A DNA stretch of 64,000 nt from Paucibacter aquatile (GCF_002885975.1 NZ_POSP01000003.1:2170001-2234000); one strand, 5' to 3'; counted from the first letter of the stretch, positions 51,988-61,633 are shown. Program-made: numbers and translations. Notes: generated from the letters alone by a model not told the origin.

Positions 51988-54807
51988 ATGATTGATGACG
52001 ACGCAGCTCAACGTGTCAACCGCCATGCACGATGGTTCAACAAGCTGGCGCAGCGCGATCCTAAGCTGCATGCGCAGCTGATGGCCAAAGGGAGGCGCCT
52101 GGTCCGGGAACGCCATGCTTCTTCGACGCTGGCTGTTGAAGGCGGCATCGCGCTGGAAAGCACGGGCGGCGACGATGTCTTTGACGACCTCGTTCTCGAG
52201 ACCCTGGTCCGCGAAGGCCGCCCGGCGCTGATGGTCCAGCACGACGCCATCCAGTTCAGCGGCACGCAAGTGGATGTCGAAGCCCGCAGCATCCTCGATG
52301 AACTGCAGGCGGCCGCGCCGACCATCGAACCCTGGTTGCCACAGATCGGACGCATCGATGTCGCCAACTATGCAGGCAACCTGCCTTTCCTCGGCACTGG
52401 ATGGCTGGTGGCCCCCGGGATCGTGGTGACCAACCGCCACGTGGCGGAACTGATGGCCAAGGCCGGCGGCGAGGGTTTCGTCTTCAAGCCAGGGCGGTTC
52501 GGCGAGAGGCTCGTCGCCACGGTCGACTACCGGCGCGAGCACGCCGTTCCCGAGTCCGCAGTCGCGGCGATTAGGCGCGTGCTGTGGATCGAACCCGACG
52601 AGAAGAAGGCGGACATCGCCTTCCTCGAAGTGGGGGCGGCCAACGGACAGACCGAGGGCAGGCACCTGATCCTGGCGGACCAGGACGCCCAAGACGGCGA
52701 TGCCGTCGTGGTGATCGGCTATCCCGCACGTGCGCCGGCCTACATCATTCCGGACCAGTCCTGGATGGACCGCGTCTTCGGCGGAACCTACGATATCAAG
52801 CGCATCGCGCCGGGCCTGATGGGGCCGAAGAGCCGCGGCTGGGCCACCCACGATTGCTCGACGCTGGGAGGCAACTCCGGGGCGGTGGTCATGAACATGG
52901 GAAGCGGCCATGCGGTCGCGCTGCATTTTGCGGGCCTGTACCGGGTAGAGAACTACGCCGTGCCCGCATCGGAGATCCGGCGTTACCTGCACCGGGCGCC
53001 CTGGCGCGAGGTCCGGCCTTCAGGGTCCGCGTGCCCACAGCCAACCTCCCCCGCTCCGAGGTCGGCCTCAGAGGCGCCGTCGCCGTCACCTGGTGGGAGC
53101 CCCCCCGCCGGCTCCGGCGTGCGCAAGCTGTCGCTGACCATTCCCTTGCAGATCGACGTCTGCGTCGGCCCGGTCGATTTCCTGGAGGCCCGCGGCGCGA
53201 TCGGGGCGCCCGGCGCCCCCTCATCGTCCGACGCCGATCAGGCGGCCCGATCCCTAGAGCGCATGCTCGGCGAAGTGCCCGGCGTTCATGCGGTGCGCGC
53301 GGGAGCCCTCGTCGCCCATGGACGTCTGGCGTCGACCGGTCTGATCGTCTCAGCCCATCCAGCGCGCATCCTACCGATCGAGGCCGTGGCGCCGAGAAGC
53401 TTCCAGGGATTCGAGGTCGTCGTCGAACCGGCCTCGGTGCTGGACCAACGCGGCCGGGCGCCGGGAACGATGGCGGTCGAAGCCGCCGCTTCGTCGATCG
53501 CGTACAACGATGCCGACCGGCGCGGCGAAGCGTTCCGCTTCAAGTGGCTGAACGAGGACATGACGGTGACCCTGCACGTGGGGCCGGAACGCAGCTGGAC
53601 GCAGTTGGCGGCCTTCCTGGCGGGGACACGCGAGCGGCTCGTGTCGTCGATCTACGAATTCCATGCGGCGCACATCGCCGGCGCGGTTGGCGGGAAGCTC
53701 GATGAGGGAATCGACCTGAAGCTGGTGGCCGCGCGGCAGACACGCAACCCCGCCAGCGGCAAGATCGCCGCAGGTGACTTCGACCGCAGCAAAACCTTCG
53801 CGGACTGGGAACTCCGTCATCCCGACAACTTCGAGAACATCTACGTCCCGACCGGCGGCCGGGGACTCGTTGCCAACTCGTACCACATCAAGGTCAGCGT
53901 GCGCGACGAGCAGGATGTCTGGCTCTCTAGCGGCAACTGGAAACGCGCCAGCCAGCCGCTGATCGCCGACGCCGACCTGAACGATCCGCGCGCCACCTCG
54001 CGCGCCGGCAACCGGGAATGGCACGTCAGCCTGAGCAACCGGAAGCTGGCCGACCTGTTCCGCAACCACATCCTCGAGGACCTGCGGGTCTGCCGCGACG
54101 AGCTCGGCGGGACGCTGGAAGCCGTCGAGGACCCGGTCATGGTCGACGTTCCCGCCGTCCTCGAAGAGGCCATGGTGTTGGAGGCCGCGGCCCAGCGGGT
54201 CTTCGAGCCGCTGGAGATCGGACTGCGCCGGGTGCGGGTGAAACCCCTGCTGACGCCGGACCGCCAGGGGAAAGTGTTCACAGAGGCGGTGCTGGCGTTG
54301 ATCGAATCGGCCGAGGAACAGCTCGTCTTCCAGAACCAGTACATCAGCTTCGCCGGGGTAACGTCAGGCAACCTGAAGGTCCTGGTCGATGCGATCACGC
54401 GCAAGTCCCGGGTCCTGGATGACTGCCGCATCATCCTTCGCAGTGGCGGCGACGGTTTCCTCGACGACATGCGGGCGCTGCAACTCAACGGCCTCGATGT
54501 CGAGCGTTGCGTAAGGCGCTTGGCAAATACCCATACCAAGGGCATCGTGGTCGACGGCCATCGGGTGCTGATCGGTAGCCACAACTGGAGCTCCGACGGC
54601 GTCACGCTTAACCGCGATGCCAGCCTGATCTTCGACGACCGCGAGGTCGCCGCCTATTTCCTGGAGGTGTTCGAGGCCGACTGGCAGCGTGCGAACGCCT
54701 TGAAGTTCGAAGTCCTGCAACCGGAAGCGGCGCCGCGTCTGGCCGAAGGGGACGAGCCGCCGCCGGGTTTCGTACGAATGAGCCTGGCTGAGTACCTCGA
54801 ACGCTAG
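51988..54807 (+). CDS. trypsin-like protease fused to a phospholipase D-type domain
   Basis: About 939 aa from ATG 51988, chosen because GAGG precedes it; an in-frame ATG at 51949 has no such site. The N-terminal half is a trypsin-like domain with a complete triad: His151 (VTNRHVAEL), Asp209 (KADIAFLEV) and Ser297 (CSTLGGNSGAVV). A Pro/Ser-rich linker (about 350-385) leads to the C-terminal half, which has two H-x-K-x4-D motifs, His633 (YHIKVSVRD) and His849 (HTKGIVVDG). Each is followed by the S/G-x-N-W of PLD enzymes (SSGNW, GSHNW). Two HKD motifs make a complete PLD active site for cutting phosphodiester bonds in lipid or nucleic acid. The fusion suggests proteolysis controlling, or combined with, a lipase or nuclease effector. 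Confidence 0.85.
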   Translation: MIDDDAAQRVNRHARWFNKLAQRDPKLHAQLMAKGRRLVRERHASSTLAVEGGIALESTGGDDVFDDLVLETLVREGRPALMVQHDAIQFSGTQVDVEARSILDELQAAAPTIEPWLPQIGRIDVANYAGNLPFLGTGWLVAPGIVVTNRHVAELMAKAGGEGFVFKPGRFGERLVATVDYRREHAVPESAVAAIRRVLWIEPDEKKADIAFLEVGAANGQTEGRHLILADQDAQDGDAVVVIGYPARAPAYIIPDQSWMDRVFGGTYDIKRIAPGLMGPKSRGWATHDCSTLGGNSGAVVMNMGSGHAVALHFAGLYRVENYAVPASEIRRYLHRAPWREVRPSGSACPQPTSPAPRSASEAPSPSPGGSPPAGSGVRKLSLTIPLQIDVCVGPVDFLEARGAIGAPGAPSSSDADQAARSLERMLGEVPGVHAVRAGALVAHGRLASTGLIVSAHPARILPIEAVAPRSFQGFEVVVEPASVLDQRGRAPGTMAVEAAASSIAYNDADRRGEAFRFKWLNEDMTVTLHVGPERSWTQLAAFLAGTRERLVSSIYEFHAAHIAGAVGGKLDEGIDLKLVAARQTRNPASGKIAAGDFDRSKTFADWELRHPDNFENIYVPTGGRGLVANSYHIKVSVRDEQDVWLSSGNWKRASQPLIADADLNDPRATSRAGNREWHVSLSNRKLADLFRNHILEDLRVCRDELGGTLEAVEDPVMVDVPAVLEEAMVLEAAAQRVFEPLEIGLRRVRVKPLLTPDRQGKVFTEAVLALIESAEEQLVFQNQYISFAGVTSGNLKVLVDAITRKSRVLDDCRIILRSGGDGFLDDMRALQLNGLDVERCVRRLANTHTKGIVVDGHRVLIGSHNWSSDGVTLNRDASLIFDDREVAAYFLEVFEADWQRANALKFEVLQPEAAPRLAEGDEPPPGFVRMSLAEYLER

Positions 54808-54814
54808 GGCGGGC

Positions 54815-55957
54815 ATGGGCAGCTTCGACGCGCTCCTGGCGACCACGCGGCAACTTCTGTCGGCGGGCGGAGCCTTGCAGTCGATCGGAGGGGGCGAACA
54901 GATCGACCGCGCCCAGCTGAAGCAAGGCGTGGTCCTTCATCTGGCGCGCTTGCATCCGGCCGACCCAATCAGCCTGGAGGCCGCCGCCCAGACCGTCCTC
55001 GACGCCGCGGACCGTGGCCTCAACTGTTCGGCGACGCAGGGCGACGCCGCGGCACGAGAGTTCATGCACGACGCGCTCGAGGTCATCGTCCAGGTGATCG
55101 GCCGTCCGGCCCTACGCATGCCGCTGGGCAAGGTGCAGTCTCCGGAAAACGCCAGCAGGGGTAACGAGCTCTGGACCGCCTGGCTCGGCACGCATCGCAA
55201 GCAGGTCGACAAGGCAGCCGCTTCGGTGGCAAAGCTGTACCGGGTCTTCGCGAACGGCAGGGAGGAGCACATCGGCACCGGATGGCGTTTGGGTGCCGAC
55301 CTTATCGTGACAAACCGGCACGTGGTCAGACTGCTTGTTCCCGACGCCGCGTTGCCGGTGGCGGACTGGTCCCTCGATCCACGCTGGACCTGCGTCGCTG
55401 ACTTCGGTGCGACCGACGAGCCCGCCACGCCTCTGCGCTTTGCCGCGAACGCGCTGCAGGCCTGTGCGCCAGAGCCCGCGATCGACATGGCGGTGCTGAG
55501 GCTGGCGTCGAACGGCGGGACGCTGCCGAATGCGCTGGCGGTGTCCGACGACGAGACCTTGCTGGGCGCCTACTCGGACGGTCCGACACCGACCTTCGAA
55601 GGGCAGCCGGTGTACGCAGTCGGTCACCCGCTACAACGCCTGGCGGGCACCGAGGTGCTGTCCGTCTTCGGAGACGCCGACGGCCGCAAGCGTTGCTCGC
55701 CCGGCCGGACCACAGCCTTGCGCGACGGCGCGACGAACTTCGAACACGACTGTTCGACCTTGCGTGGCAACTCGGGGTCCCCGATCTTCGACCTTTACAC
55801 CCACCAGGTGCTAGGCACGCACCGGGGTGGGCGGTCTTCGGATCCGGAGGGCATCATCGGGGACGCGAATGCGGCGGTGGCTGTGGCGCGACTGACCGCC
55901 CATGTCATGGGAAACATCCTGAAGAACGGCATCGTCAAGCAGCATGGCAAAGCCTAG
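54815..55957 (+). CDS. trypsin-like serine protease with helical N-terminal domain
   Basis: A 380-aa cytoplasmic-looking protein (no signal peptide) starting 8 bp after the previous stop. Residues 1-140 are helical with no family I can name. The protease domain carries His169 (LIVTNRHVVRLL), Asp224 (AIDMAVLRLA) and Ser320 (DCSTLRGNSGSPIFDL), with YAVGHPLQRL between. It resembles the proteases of the two neighbouring genes, especially the CSTLxGNSG signature shared with the 51,988 gene. It overlaps the next gene by 14 bp. A caspase-like role in processing partner proteins is an inference from similar NTPase systems. Confidence 0.85.
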   Translation: MGSFDALLATTRQLLSAGGALQSIGGGEQIDRAQLKQGVVLHLARLHPADPISLEAAAQTVLDAADRGLNCSATQGDAAAREFMHDALEVIVQVIGRPALRMPLGKVQSPENASRGNELWTAWLGTHRKQVDKAAASVAKLYRVFANGREEHIGTGWRLGADLIVTNRHVVRLLVPDAALPVADWSLDPRWTCVADFGATDEPATPLRFAANALQACAPEPAIDMAVLRLASNGGTLPNALAVSDDETLLGAYSDGPTPTFEGQPVYAVGHPLQRLAGTEVLSVFGDADGRKRCSPGRTTALRDGATNFEHDCSTLRGNSGSPIFDLYTHQVLGTHRGGRSSDPEGIIGDANAAVAVARLTAHVMGNILKNGIVKQHGKA

Positions 55958-57896
55958 CCCCTACCAAATAGAAGACCTGGTGCAACTCTTCGTGCGCACT
56001 CTGTCGCCCGGCAGCCTGTCGTGGCTCGCGAGCGCGTCGCTGGATATCGACCTGCTGCGGGTGGAAGGCGACAGCGTTGGCGACATGGCGGCCTTATCAA
56101 GCAAGCTGGTGACCCGGCTGGTCGACGCTGACAAGCTGGAAGAAGCGCTGGCGCTGCTCAAGCGTGAAGCCAAGCAAAACCCCTATCTGGTCGTCGGGCT
56201 GCGAGAGATCCTGGAAGGACGCAGACTGGACTCCCCGCAACTGCAGGCCTTGCTGACGGACTACGAACCCTTCTTCAACTCGGCGACTTTCCAGCGAATG
56301 TTGCCGCGCGTCAGCAGCGTGGTCTGCGCTGTAGCCGTGAAGAATGAACTGCGGGGGACGGGCTTCCTCATTGGCCCCGACCTGGTCCTGACAAATTACC
56401 ACGTCATCCCGGAATGCCTGCGCCCAAACGGCGCTGCGGACACCTTCATCCAGGACGCGGTAGGGAGCGAACTCCAGTTCGTATTCGACTACCAGCACGA
56501 ACCGCCCCCGCAACTGAGCGGCACCGCTGGGGGTCGTTCAGGCAGGGTCGTAGTCGTGCGTGCCGCCGCGCAGTGGCTCGTCCATGCACGGCGGACGCGC
56601 CCGGGAGAGGGGACTGCCGCCGCCGAGGCTGTCGGCTTGCAGCATGACTATGTGGTCGTGCGGCTCGAGCGCGACATCGGCAACCGGCCGAGCCGCGTCG
56701 GCGGGGGATGGATCCGGGGCTGGTTGCAGCTGCCCAAGGAGGAATGCGACTACGTGAGCAAGAAGCGCGTCGTCGTTTTCCAGCACCCGGCCGGCATGGC
56801 TCAACAGCTGGACGTCGGTTACCTTGAGCAGTTGGACGCGTCCTCGACACGCGCCTGGTATCGCGTCAGCACCGCGCAGGGATCGTCCGGCGGAGCGGCA
56901 GTGGATGCGAACGGCGAGCTCCTCGCCCTGCACAACGCCGCGGTCGATTCGCCGCCCGGGCCGCCCGCGCCCAGGCCGGAAGACCGCGTGAACCAGGGCG
57001 TCCGGATCGATACCATCGCAGCCGATCTTCGGGGTTGTGCGGCTTGGCAAGACCCTCCGGATCCCGACAAGCAGGCGACGACGGTGTGGTCGCTGAACGA
57101 CAACACCCGCGAGCCGCGCCCCATCATCGGCAGGCGCGTATTCCGCGAATACATTGAGGAGATGATGACCGGGGACGGGAAGCGGGTGATGTCGGTCATC
57201 GGCGACTACGGCACCTTCGTGCGTTTCACGATCGCGTTGTTGCAACGGATGCTGGGCAATCAGGCGCAGGTCGTGCGCTTTGGCCCCGGCAACATGCAGA
57301 AGCTGGCACCGGAAGAATTCGCCCGGGCCCTGGTAGAACAGCTCGGCGTGGCTTCCGATCCGAAAGATCCCCGGCCGCAGCAGACCTCGACGGAGACTCG
57401 CGAGCGTTGGCTGGGACTCGACCTACCGGCCTGGGTGGCCAGACAGCTGGTTCGGCATGCAAAGGCTCAGCCCGGCAACTTTCCGGCATGGGTGATCATC
57501 GACGTGGCAGTGCCTCCTAACGATACCGTCTTCTGGACGGATGGCCTGCGCGAGCTGGTCACGGCGCTGGTCGGCGTGCGCGATGCCGGCCAGGTCGTCG
57601 AAATTCCCCAGTTGCGCTGGCTGTTCCTGAGCACGGCACCCTTGCCCGCCGCTGGCATGGATCATCTGAAGGAAGATCTACGCGGCGACGCCGATCTGCC
57701 CGATGGGTTCAGGGAATGCATGCAGAACGCATGGCAATCGATCGATCAGTTGGAAGCCGCACTGCCCGAGAACTTCCTGCGAGCCATTGCGGTCACCACT
57801 CTCAAGGACAACAGTCGTGCGGCCGCACCACAGTCGGCCCGCAAGGCTCTGGCCGCGAAGGTCGTCGACTTCCTCGAAAGCGCGCACACGCCATGA
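55944..57896 (+). CDS. helical effector-associated-like domain, trypsin-like protease and inactive NTPase domain
   Basis: A 650-aa protein in three parts. Residues 1-95 form a compact helical bundle resembling the small effector-associated domains of NTPase conflict systems (YQIEDLVQLFVRTLSPGSLS ... LEEALALLKREAKQNPYLV). Residues 120-365 are a trypsin-like protease with His153 (LTNYHVIPE), Asp235 (QHDYVVVRL) and Ser315 (AQGSSGGAAVD). Residues 390-645 follow the order of a STAND NTPase, but the P-loop is replaced by VIGDYGTFVRFTIALL, with no GKS/T. AWVIIDVAV sits at the Walker B place and LRWLFLSTAPLP at the place of the post-Walker B strand. It looks like an inactive STAND copy. Its stop overlaps the start of the active NTPase. 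Confidence 0.8.
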   Translation: MAKPSPYQIEDLVQLFVRTLSPGSLSWLASASLDIDLLRVEGDSVGDMAALSSKLVTRLVDADKLEEALALLKREAKQNPYLVVGLREILEGRRLDSPQLQALLTDYEPFFNSATFQRMLPRVSSVVCAVAVKNELRGTGFLIGPDLVLTNYHVIPECLRPNGAADTFIQDAVGSELQFVFDYQHEPPPQLSGTAGGRSGRVVVVRAAAQWLVHARRTRPGEGTAAAEAVGLQHDYVVVRLERDIGNRPSRVGGGWIRGWLQLPKEECDYVSKKRVVVFQHPAGMAQQLDVGYLEQLDASSTRAWYRVSTAQGSSGGAAVDANGELLALHNAAVDSPPGPPAPRPEDRVNQGVRIDTIAADLRGCAAWQDPPDPDKQATTVWSLNDNTREPRPIIGRRVFREYIEEMMTGDGKRVMSVIGDYGTFVRFTIALLQRMLGNQAQVVRFGPGNMQKLAPEEFARALVEQLGVASDPKDPRPQQTSTETRERWLGLDLPAWVARQLVRHAKAQPGNFPAWVIIDVAVPPNDTVFWTDGLRELVTALVGVRDAGQVVEIPQLRWLFLSTAPLPAAGMDHLKEDLRGDADLPDGFRECMQNAWQSIDQLEAALPENFLRAIAVTTLKDNSRAAAPQSARKALAAKVVDFLESAHTP

Positions 57897-60800
57897 GCAC
57901 CCCACCGAGCGAGGAGGAAGACCTGTCGTCGTTGCCGGCCTGGGCCATGCGCGCCATGCAGGGTGCAAGCTCGAAGCCTCACGTACCGGAAAGGAACGAA
58001 CGCCTGGACGACAGTCCGGCCTGGCCCCTGCTACTCGATGCCGCCGTCGTCTCATCCTTCCTTCCCTCGCAGCTGGCCCAGGGCCTGTCGATCAGGATCG
58101 GTCGTCCCGACGCGGAAGAGACGGTCCTGCAGCTCTCCGAACCGTCGATTACAGCCACAGGCACTGAATGGGAACTGAGGCGCGACGCGCGCACCGAGGT
58201 GCTGCAGCTGGCTTCGGGGTCGACCGAGCTCACGGCGGCGGTGGCGCGCACCGCCACGCGCTTCGCGGACCCGGTCAGCGAGGCCTTGCGCCTGACGCTT
58301 TCGGGACAGACGCTGGTCGACGAATCGATGGCGCTCCCGCGCCTGGAGGCGTTGCGGGTCGCCGCATCGGTGCTCAGCGGCGTGGAGGCGGTAACACCGC
58401 CGATGCCCTTAAACCAGTTGGACGGACTGATCCGCAAGCGCCGGATGATCGAACAGTTCGAGCGCGTCTGCGGCAAGGACTACGAGCGCGACGTGGTGGG
58501 GCGCGACGACGAACTCGAGCGGCTGCGGGCCTTCGTCGGCGCCGTCTCGGCGAAGTCGCTGATCGATACGGTGACCCGCACCTTCGGGCATCTCAAGCGG
58601 GTGCTGACGGGGCGCAAGCCGCTGGTGCTCTGGGGGACGGGAGGCGTCGGCAAGACGACGCTGCTGTCGCGCTTCATGCTTGAGCACATGAACGCCGGGG
58701 ACCGGAAGTATCCGGTCGCGTACCTCGACTTCGATCGGCCGAGCATCAGCCCGAAGGATCACTTCGGGATGTTCGCCGAGATCTGCCAGCAGGTCTCGGC
58801 GCAGTTCGAGGCACTGGAAGCAGGGCTGAGCGAACTGCGCGACCGGGCCTTGGCGCTGCAGTCGGAGAGCGTCGCCCAGGGGCCCGATTCGGGCCGGCTG
58901 CTGCAGGAACTCGTCGACGCGTTCCACCAGCAGGTCGACACGCTGCTGGACAGCCTGGAAAGCACATTCGAATGGCAACGCCCCGTGCTGCTCGTGCTCG
59001 ACACCTTCGAGATCGTGCAGTACGACGCCAACCAGGTGGTCCACATCGAGCGCTTCCTGCGGCCCTTCGTCACCGCCGACTGGCCCAGGTTGCGGCTGGT
59101 GATCTCCGGACGCCGTCGCCTCGACGGCTTCGCGGGCGAGGTGGACCAGGAAGAGCTAAAGGGGATAGACGTCCATGGCGCGGCGACTCTGCTCGGCCGC
59201 CTGGCCGAACGGGCCTCCAAGCCGATGAGTCCGAAAGTCGCCATCGAGCTGGCCGAAATGCTGGCCACCCGGCGCAAGGGTCTCACGCTGGAGAAGCTGC
59301 GCGTGCATCCGCTGCGAATCCGCATGGCCGCCGGCCTGCTGACGCCGGATTGCCCTGAAAGCGGTAACGAGATCGCGCGCTCCATCATGGCGGAGCTGGC
59401 TTCCGGTGAAACAGGGGACGCGGCGACATGCATGATCAACGGCATTCTGATCCGCCGGATCCTCAACCATGTGCGGGATGATCGTGTCCGCGCACTGGCC
59501 GACCCGGGGCTAGTGGTACGCCGTATCACGCCTGAGGTCATCGTCCGTGTCATGGGACCGGGCACGCCCGCACCGAACCCGGCTATTCCCGATTTCGATC
59601 CGTCGGCCATCGACGAGAGGCAGGCCCAGGACATCTTCGACGCCTTCTCCAGGGAAGTCTCCCTGGTGGAACGCGACCTCACGGCCCTGAGGCACCGGCA
59701 GGACGTGCGCAACGAGATGCTGCCGCTGATCAGGCTCCGCGATCGACCGCAGTTCGATCTTCTTCATCGCCTCGCGTTCGACTATTTCAGCGAAAAGGCC
59801 GCGGAAGGCGACCCTGCGGCGGGGGCCGAAGCGGTCTATCACGGCTTGTGGCGAGGCGAGTCATTCGAGGCCCTGGACAGGCTCTGGACCGTGGGGCGGG
59901 TCACGGACGCGCGGATCGACCCGGAGGAATTTCCCGCAGGCTCTGATGCTGAACTATTCCTTAAGGTGCGCAATCGCGAGGGCCTGCTGCCGGAGGAGGT
60001 GCAACGCCTGCCGCGCGGCATGGCGGTGGCATGGGCGACTGGGTTCTGCAACCAGTTCCTGCTCAGCGACCAGCCGATGCTGGCGGTGGAAACCATCCGC
60101 GCGGCACTCGGACCGGACTTCGAGCACGGGGCCAAGGCGCCGGCGCTGGTCGGTGTCGCCGCCCGGCTACTCTTCCGGGCGGGGCGATGGAAGGACTGCC
60201 GTGCGCTGATCTCGCGTGCGCTGCTCGAGCTGCCGACGTCTCGCGGCGCCGGCCGCAATGCGCGCGCCGATCTGGTCCGGCTGGCAATCCACATCGCCGC
60301 GAAGTCGGGGGACTCGGCCGCTGAGATCTCCGAAGCGACCGACTACCTGCAGAACTGGGATGCCGTCGTGTGCACGGAAGCCACGTCGTTCCTGCTGATC
60401 GGCCGTCTGCAGAAGAACGTCTGCATGACGCTGAAGGAGCTCCGGGAGATGCAGGGCGGTGACATCGCCCAGGTCTCTGACCGGCGCTGGAACGCTTCAC
60501 GGCACATCCTCCGGTGGGCGATCCTGTCCAGCCCGCGGGCAGAGCGCGAACTTGTCGCGAAGTGGGTGCAGCTGTCCAGGTTCCTGCCGAGGGTGCGGAG
60601 TCACGGATTACGCGACCCGCAGTTGACCACAGTGCTCAAGGACGTGCTAGGGACGCGTCCGCCCGACGACCTGGATGAGCGCGACAGGCTATGGCGGAAA
60701 CGCAGTCGCCTGCTGACCACGGCCGTGCGCGAGAGCGGAGAGTTCATCCCCTGCATCCGCTATCTGATGGTGTTTGATCACAGCGACTGGAACCTGTTGT

Positions 60801-61114
60801 TCGAGCATGCGCTGGCAACGGCTTTGTCGGGGGGCGAACCCGGCCTGCGGGAGTACCTGGAACGGCTGGAATTCCTGCCGTCGCGATCCGCAGGCGCAGG
60901 CGAAATCATATTCGAGACGGTGAGGGCGGGCCGTTTCCTGGAGCTCGCGAAGGCACTGGCCAGGTGGAAATCCGAGAGGCGGGCGCAGTTCCTGTTGCCG
61001 GAGGCCAAGGGGGAGGAGGCCTACCCGCAGACGATCTCGGACATCGCCGTTGTTCTCCTCCGGTGGCATGAGACATTGAAGGAGCTAGCCCTACAGAGGG
61101 GCTGGCATGCTTGA
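57893..61114 (+). CDS. STAND-like NTPase with C-terminal helical repeats
   Basis: A 1073-aa protein starting at the ATG overlapping the previous stop (ATGA). After about 190 residues of unknown fold, the NTPase domain has Walker A GTGGVGKTTLL (Gly248, Lys254), Walker B VLLVLDTFEIV (Asp370) and LRLVISGRRRL at the sensor strand. A winged-helix-like region with LLHRLAFDYFSEKA follows near 630, then roughly 400 residues of paired helices (AVETIRAALGPDFEHGAKAP, LLFRAGRWKDCRALISRALL) like TPR-type superstructures. This is the architecture of STAND switches, where the repeats sense a signal and the ATPase oligomerises. It closes the four-gene packed cluster and is probably the sensor or hub that activates the linked proteases. 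Confidence 0.85.
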   Translation: MSTPPSEEEDLSSLPAWAMRAMQGASSKPHVPERNERLDDSPAWPLLLDAAVVSSFLPSQLAQGLSIRIGRPDAEETVLQLSEPSITATGTEWELRRDARTEVLQLASGSTELTAAVARTATRFADPVSEALRLTLSGQTLVDESMALPRLEALRVAASVLSGVEAVTPPMPLNQLDGLIRKRRMIEQFERVCGKDYERDVVGRDDELERLRAFVGAVSAKSLIDTVTRTFGHLKRVLTGRKPLVLWGTGGVGKTTLLSRFMLEHMNAGDRKYPVAYLDFDRPSISPKDHFGMFAEICQQVSAQFEALEAGLSELRDRALALQSESVAQGPDSGRLLQELVDAFHQQVDTLLDSLESTFEWQRPVLLVLDTFEIVQYDANQVVHIERFLRPFVTADWPRLRLVISGRRRLDGFAGEVDQEELKGIDVHGAATLLGRLAERASKPMSPKVAIELAEMLATRRKGLTLEKLRVHPLRIRMAAGLLTPDCPESGNEIARSIMAELASGETGDAATCMINGILIRRILNHVRDDRVRALADPGLVVRRITPEVIVRVMGPGTPAPNPAIPDFDPSAIDERQAQDIFDAFSREVSLVERDLTALRHRQDVRNEMLPLIRLRDRPQFDLLHRLAFDYFSEKAAEGDPAAGAEAVYHGLWRGESFEALDRLWTVGRVTDARIDPEEFPAGSDAELFLKVRNREGLLPEEVQRLPRGMAVAWATGFCNQFLLSDQPMLAVETIRAALGPDFEHGAKAPALVGVAARLLFRAGRWKDCRALISRALLELPTSRGAGRNARADLVRLAIHIAAKSGDSAAEISEATDYLQNWDAVVCTEATSFLLIGRLQKNVCMTLKELREMQGGDIAQVSDRRWNASRHILRWAILSSPRAERELVAKWVQLSRFLPRVRSHGLRDPQLTTVLKDVLGTRPPDDLDERDRLWRKRSRLLTTAVRESGEFIPCIRYLMVFDHSDWNLLFEHALATALSGGEPGLREYLERLEFLPSRSAGAGEIIFETVRAGRFLELAKALARWKSERRAQFLLPEAKGEEAYPQTISDIAVVLLRWHETLKELALQRGWHA

Positions 61115-61328
61115 TGAGCATGTAGCCAGCGCCGTTCGGAGTTCGCGTCGCAGCCTCGTTGGCTCTGGCCTTTTGGGTCGAGCACCTTGCGCTGCCCGAC
61201 GGCGGGCTCCCCGACGGCCACTTTTGTGGCTGCACTGAAGAAGCGATGTATGCGTCCGGCCAACTCATCTTGAACGGGCCGTCAACTATGGCCAGGATGG
61301 TCTCCACCAAACCAATTAGGTGGACACC

Positions 61329-61409
61329 AGTGTGTGCGCCAGCCACAGATTGACCCCATTGCGGGAGTTCTGCCAACCACCGACTGACCCGGCGATTGCA
61401 ACGGCGCTT
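61329..61409 (+). repeat. 81-bp direct repeat, copy 2
   Basis: Begins AGTGTGTGCGCCAGCCACAG and ends GCGATTGCAACGGCGCTT, same orientation as 50794-50874 (9 mismatches). Together the copies bracket the membrane protein, three proteases and NTPase. The 61,115-61,328 stretch before it holds nothing recognisable. Confidence 0.85.
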
Positions 61410-61633
61410 GGGGGACCATCTGCATCCAGCTTCAGTCGACGATGAACTCGGGAGCCTGCGCGAGCTGCCGGAGCTGAAGGGCAAATTCGACATCGTGGTC
61501 GGCAACATGCCATCGCGTTGGCAATGTCCGCTTCACTAGCGAGAAGTATCGAAAGACATCGGCGTCATCCTCAATACTGTGAGTGCGCCGCTCCCGGACC
61601 GTCAGCAAAATCGCCGGACATTTTCGGGAGGTG
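61410..61633. other. intergenic remnant
   Basis: A short frame ends in ELKGKFDIVVGNMPSRW before TAG at about 61,540 but has no start or ribosome binding site. It may be the tail of a deleted gene. Nothing else is visible. Confidence 0.3.

Noticed and set aside
52584..53705. A plus-strand frame of 373 codons inside the trypsin-PLD gene
   Set aside because: It is an Arg/Gly/Pro-rich out-of-frame shadow; the overlapping frame has intact triad and HKD motifs.
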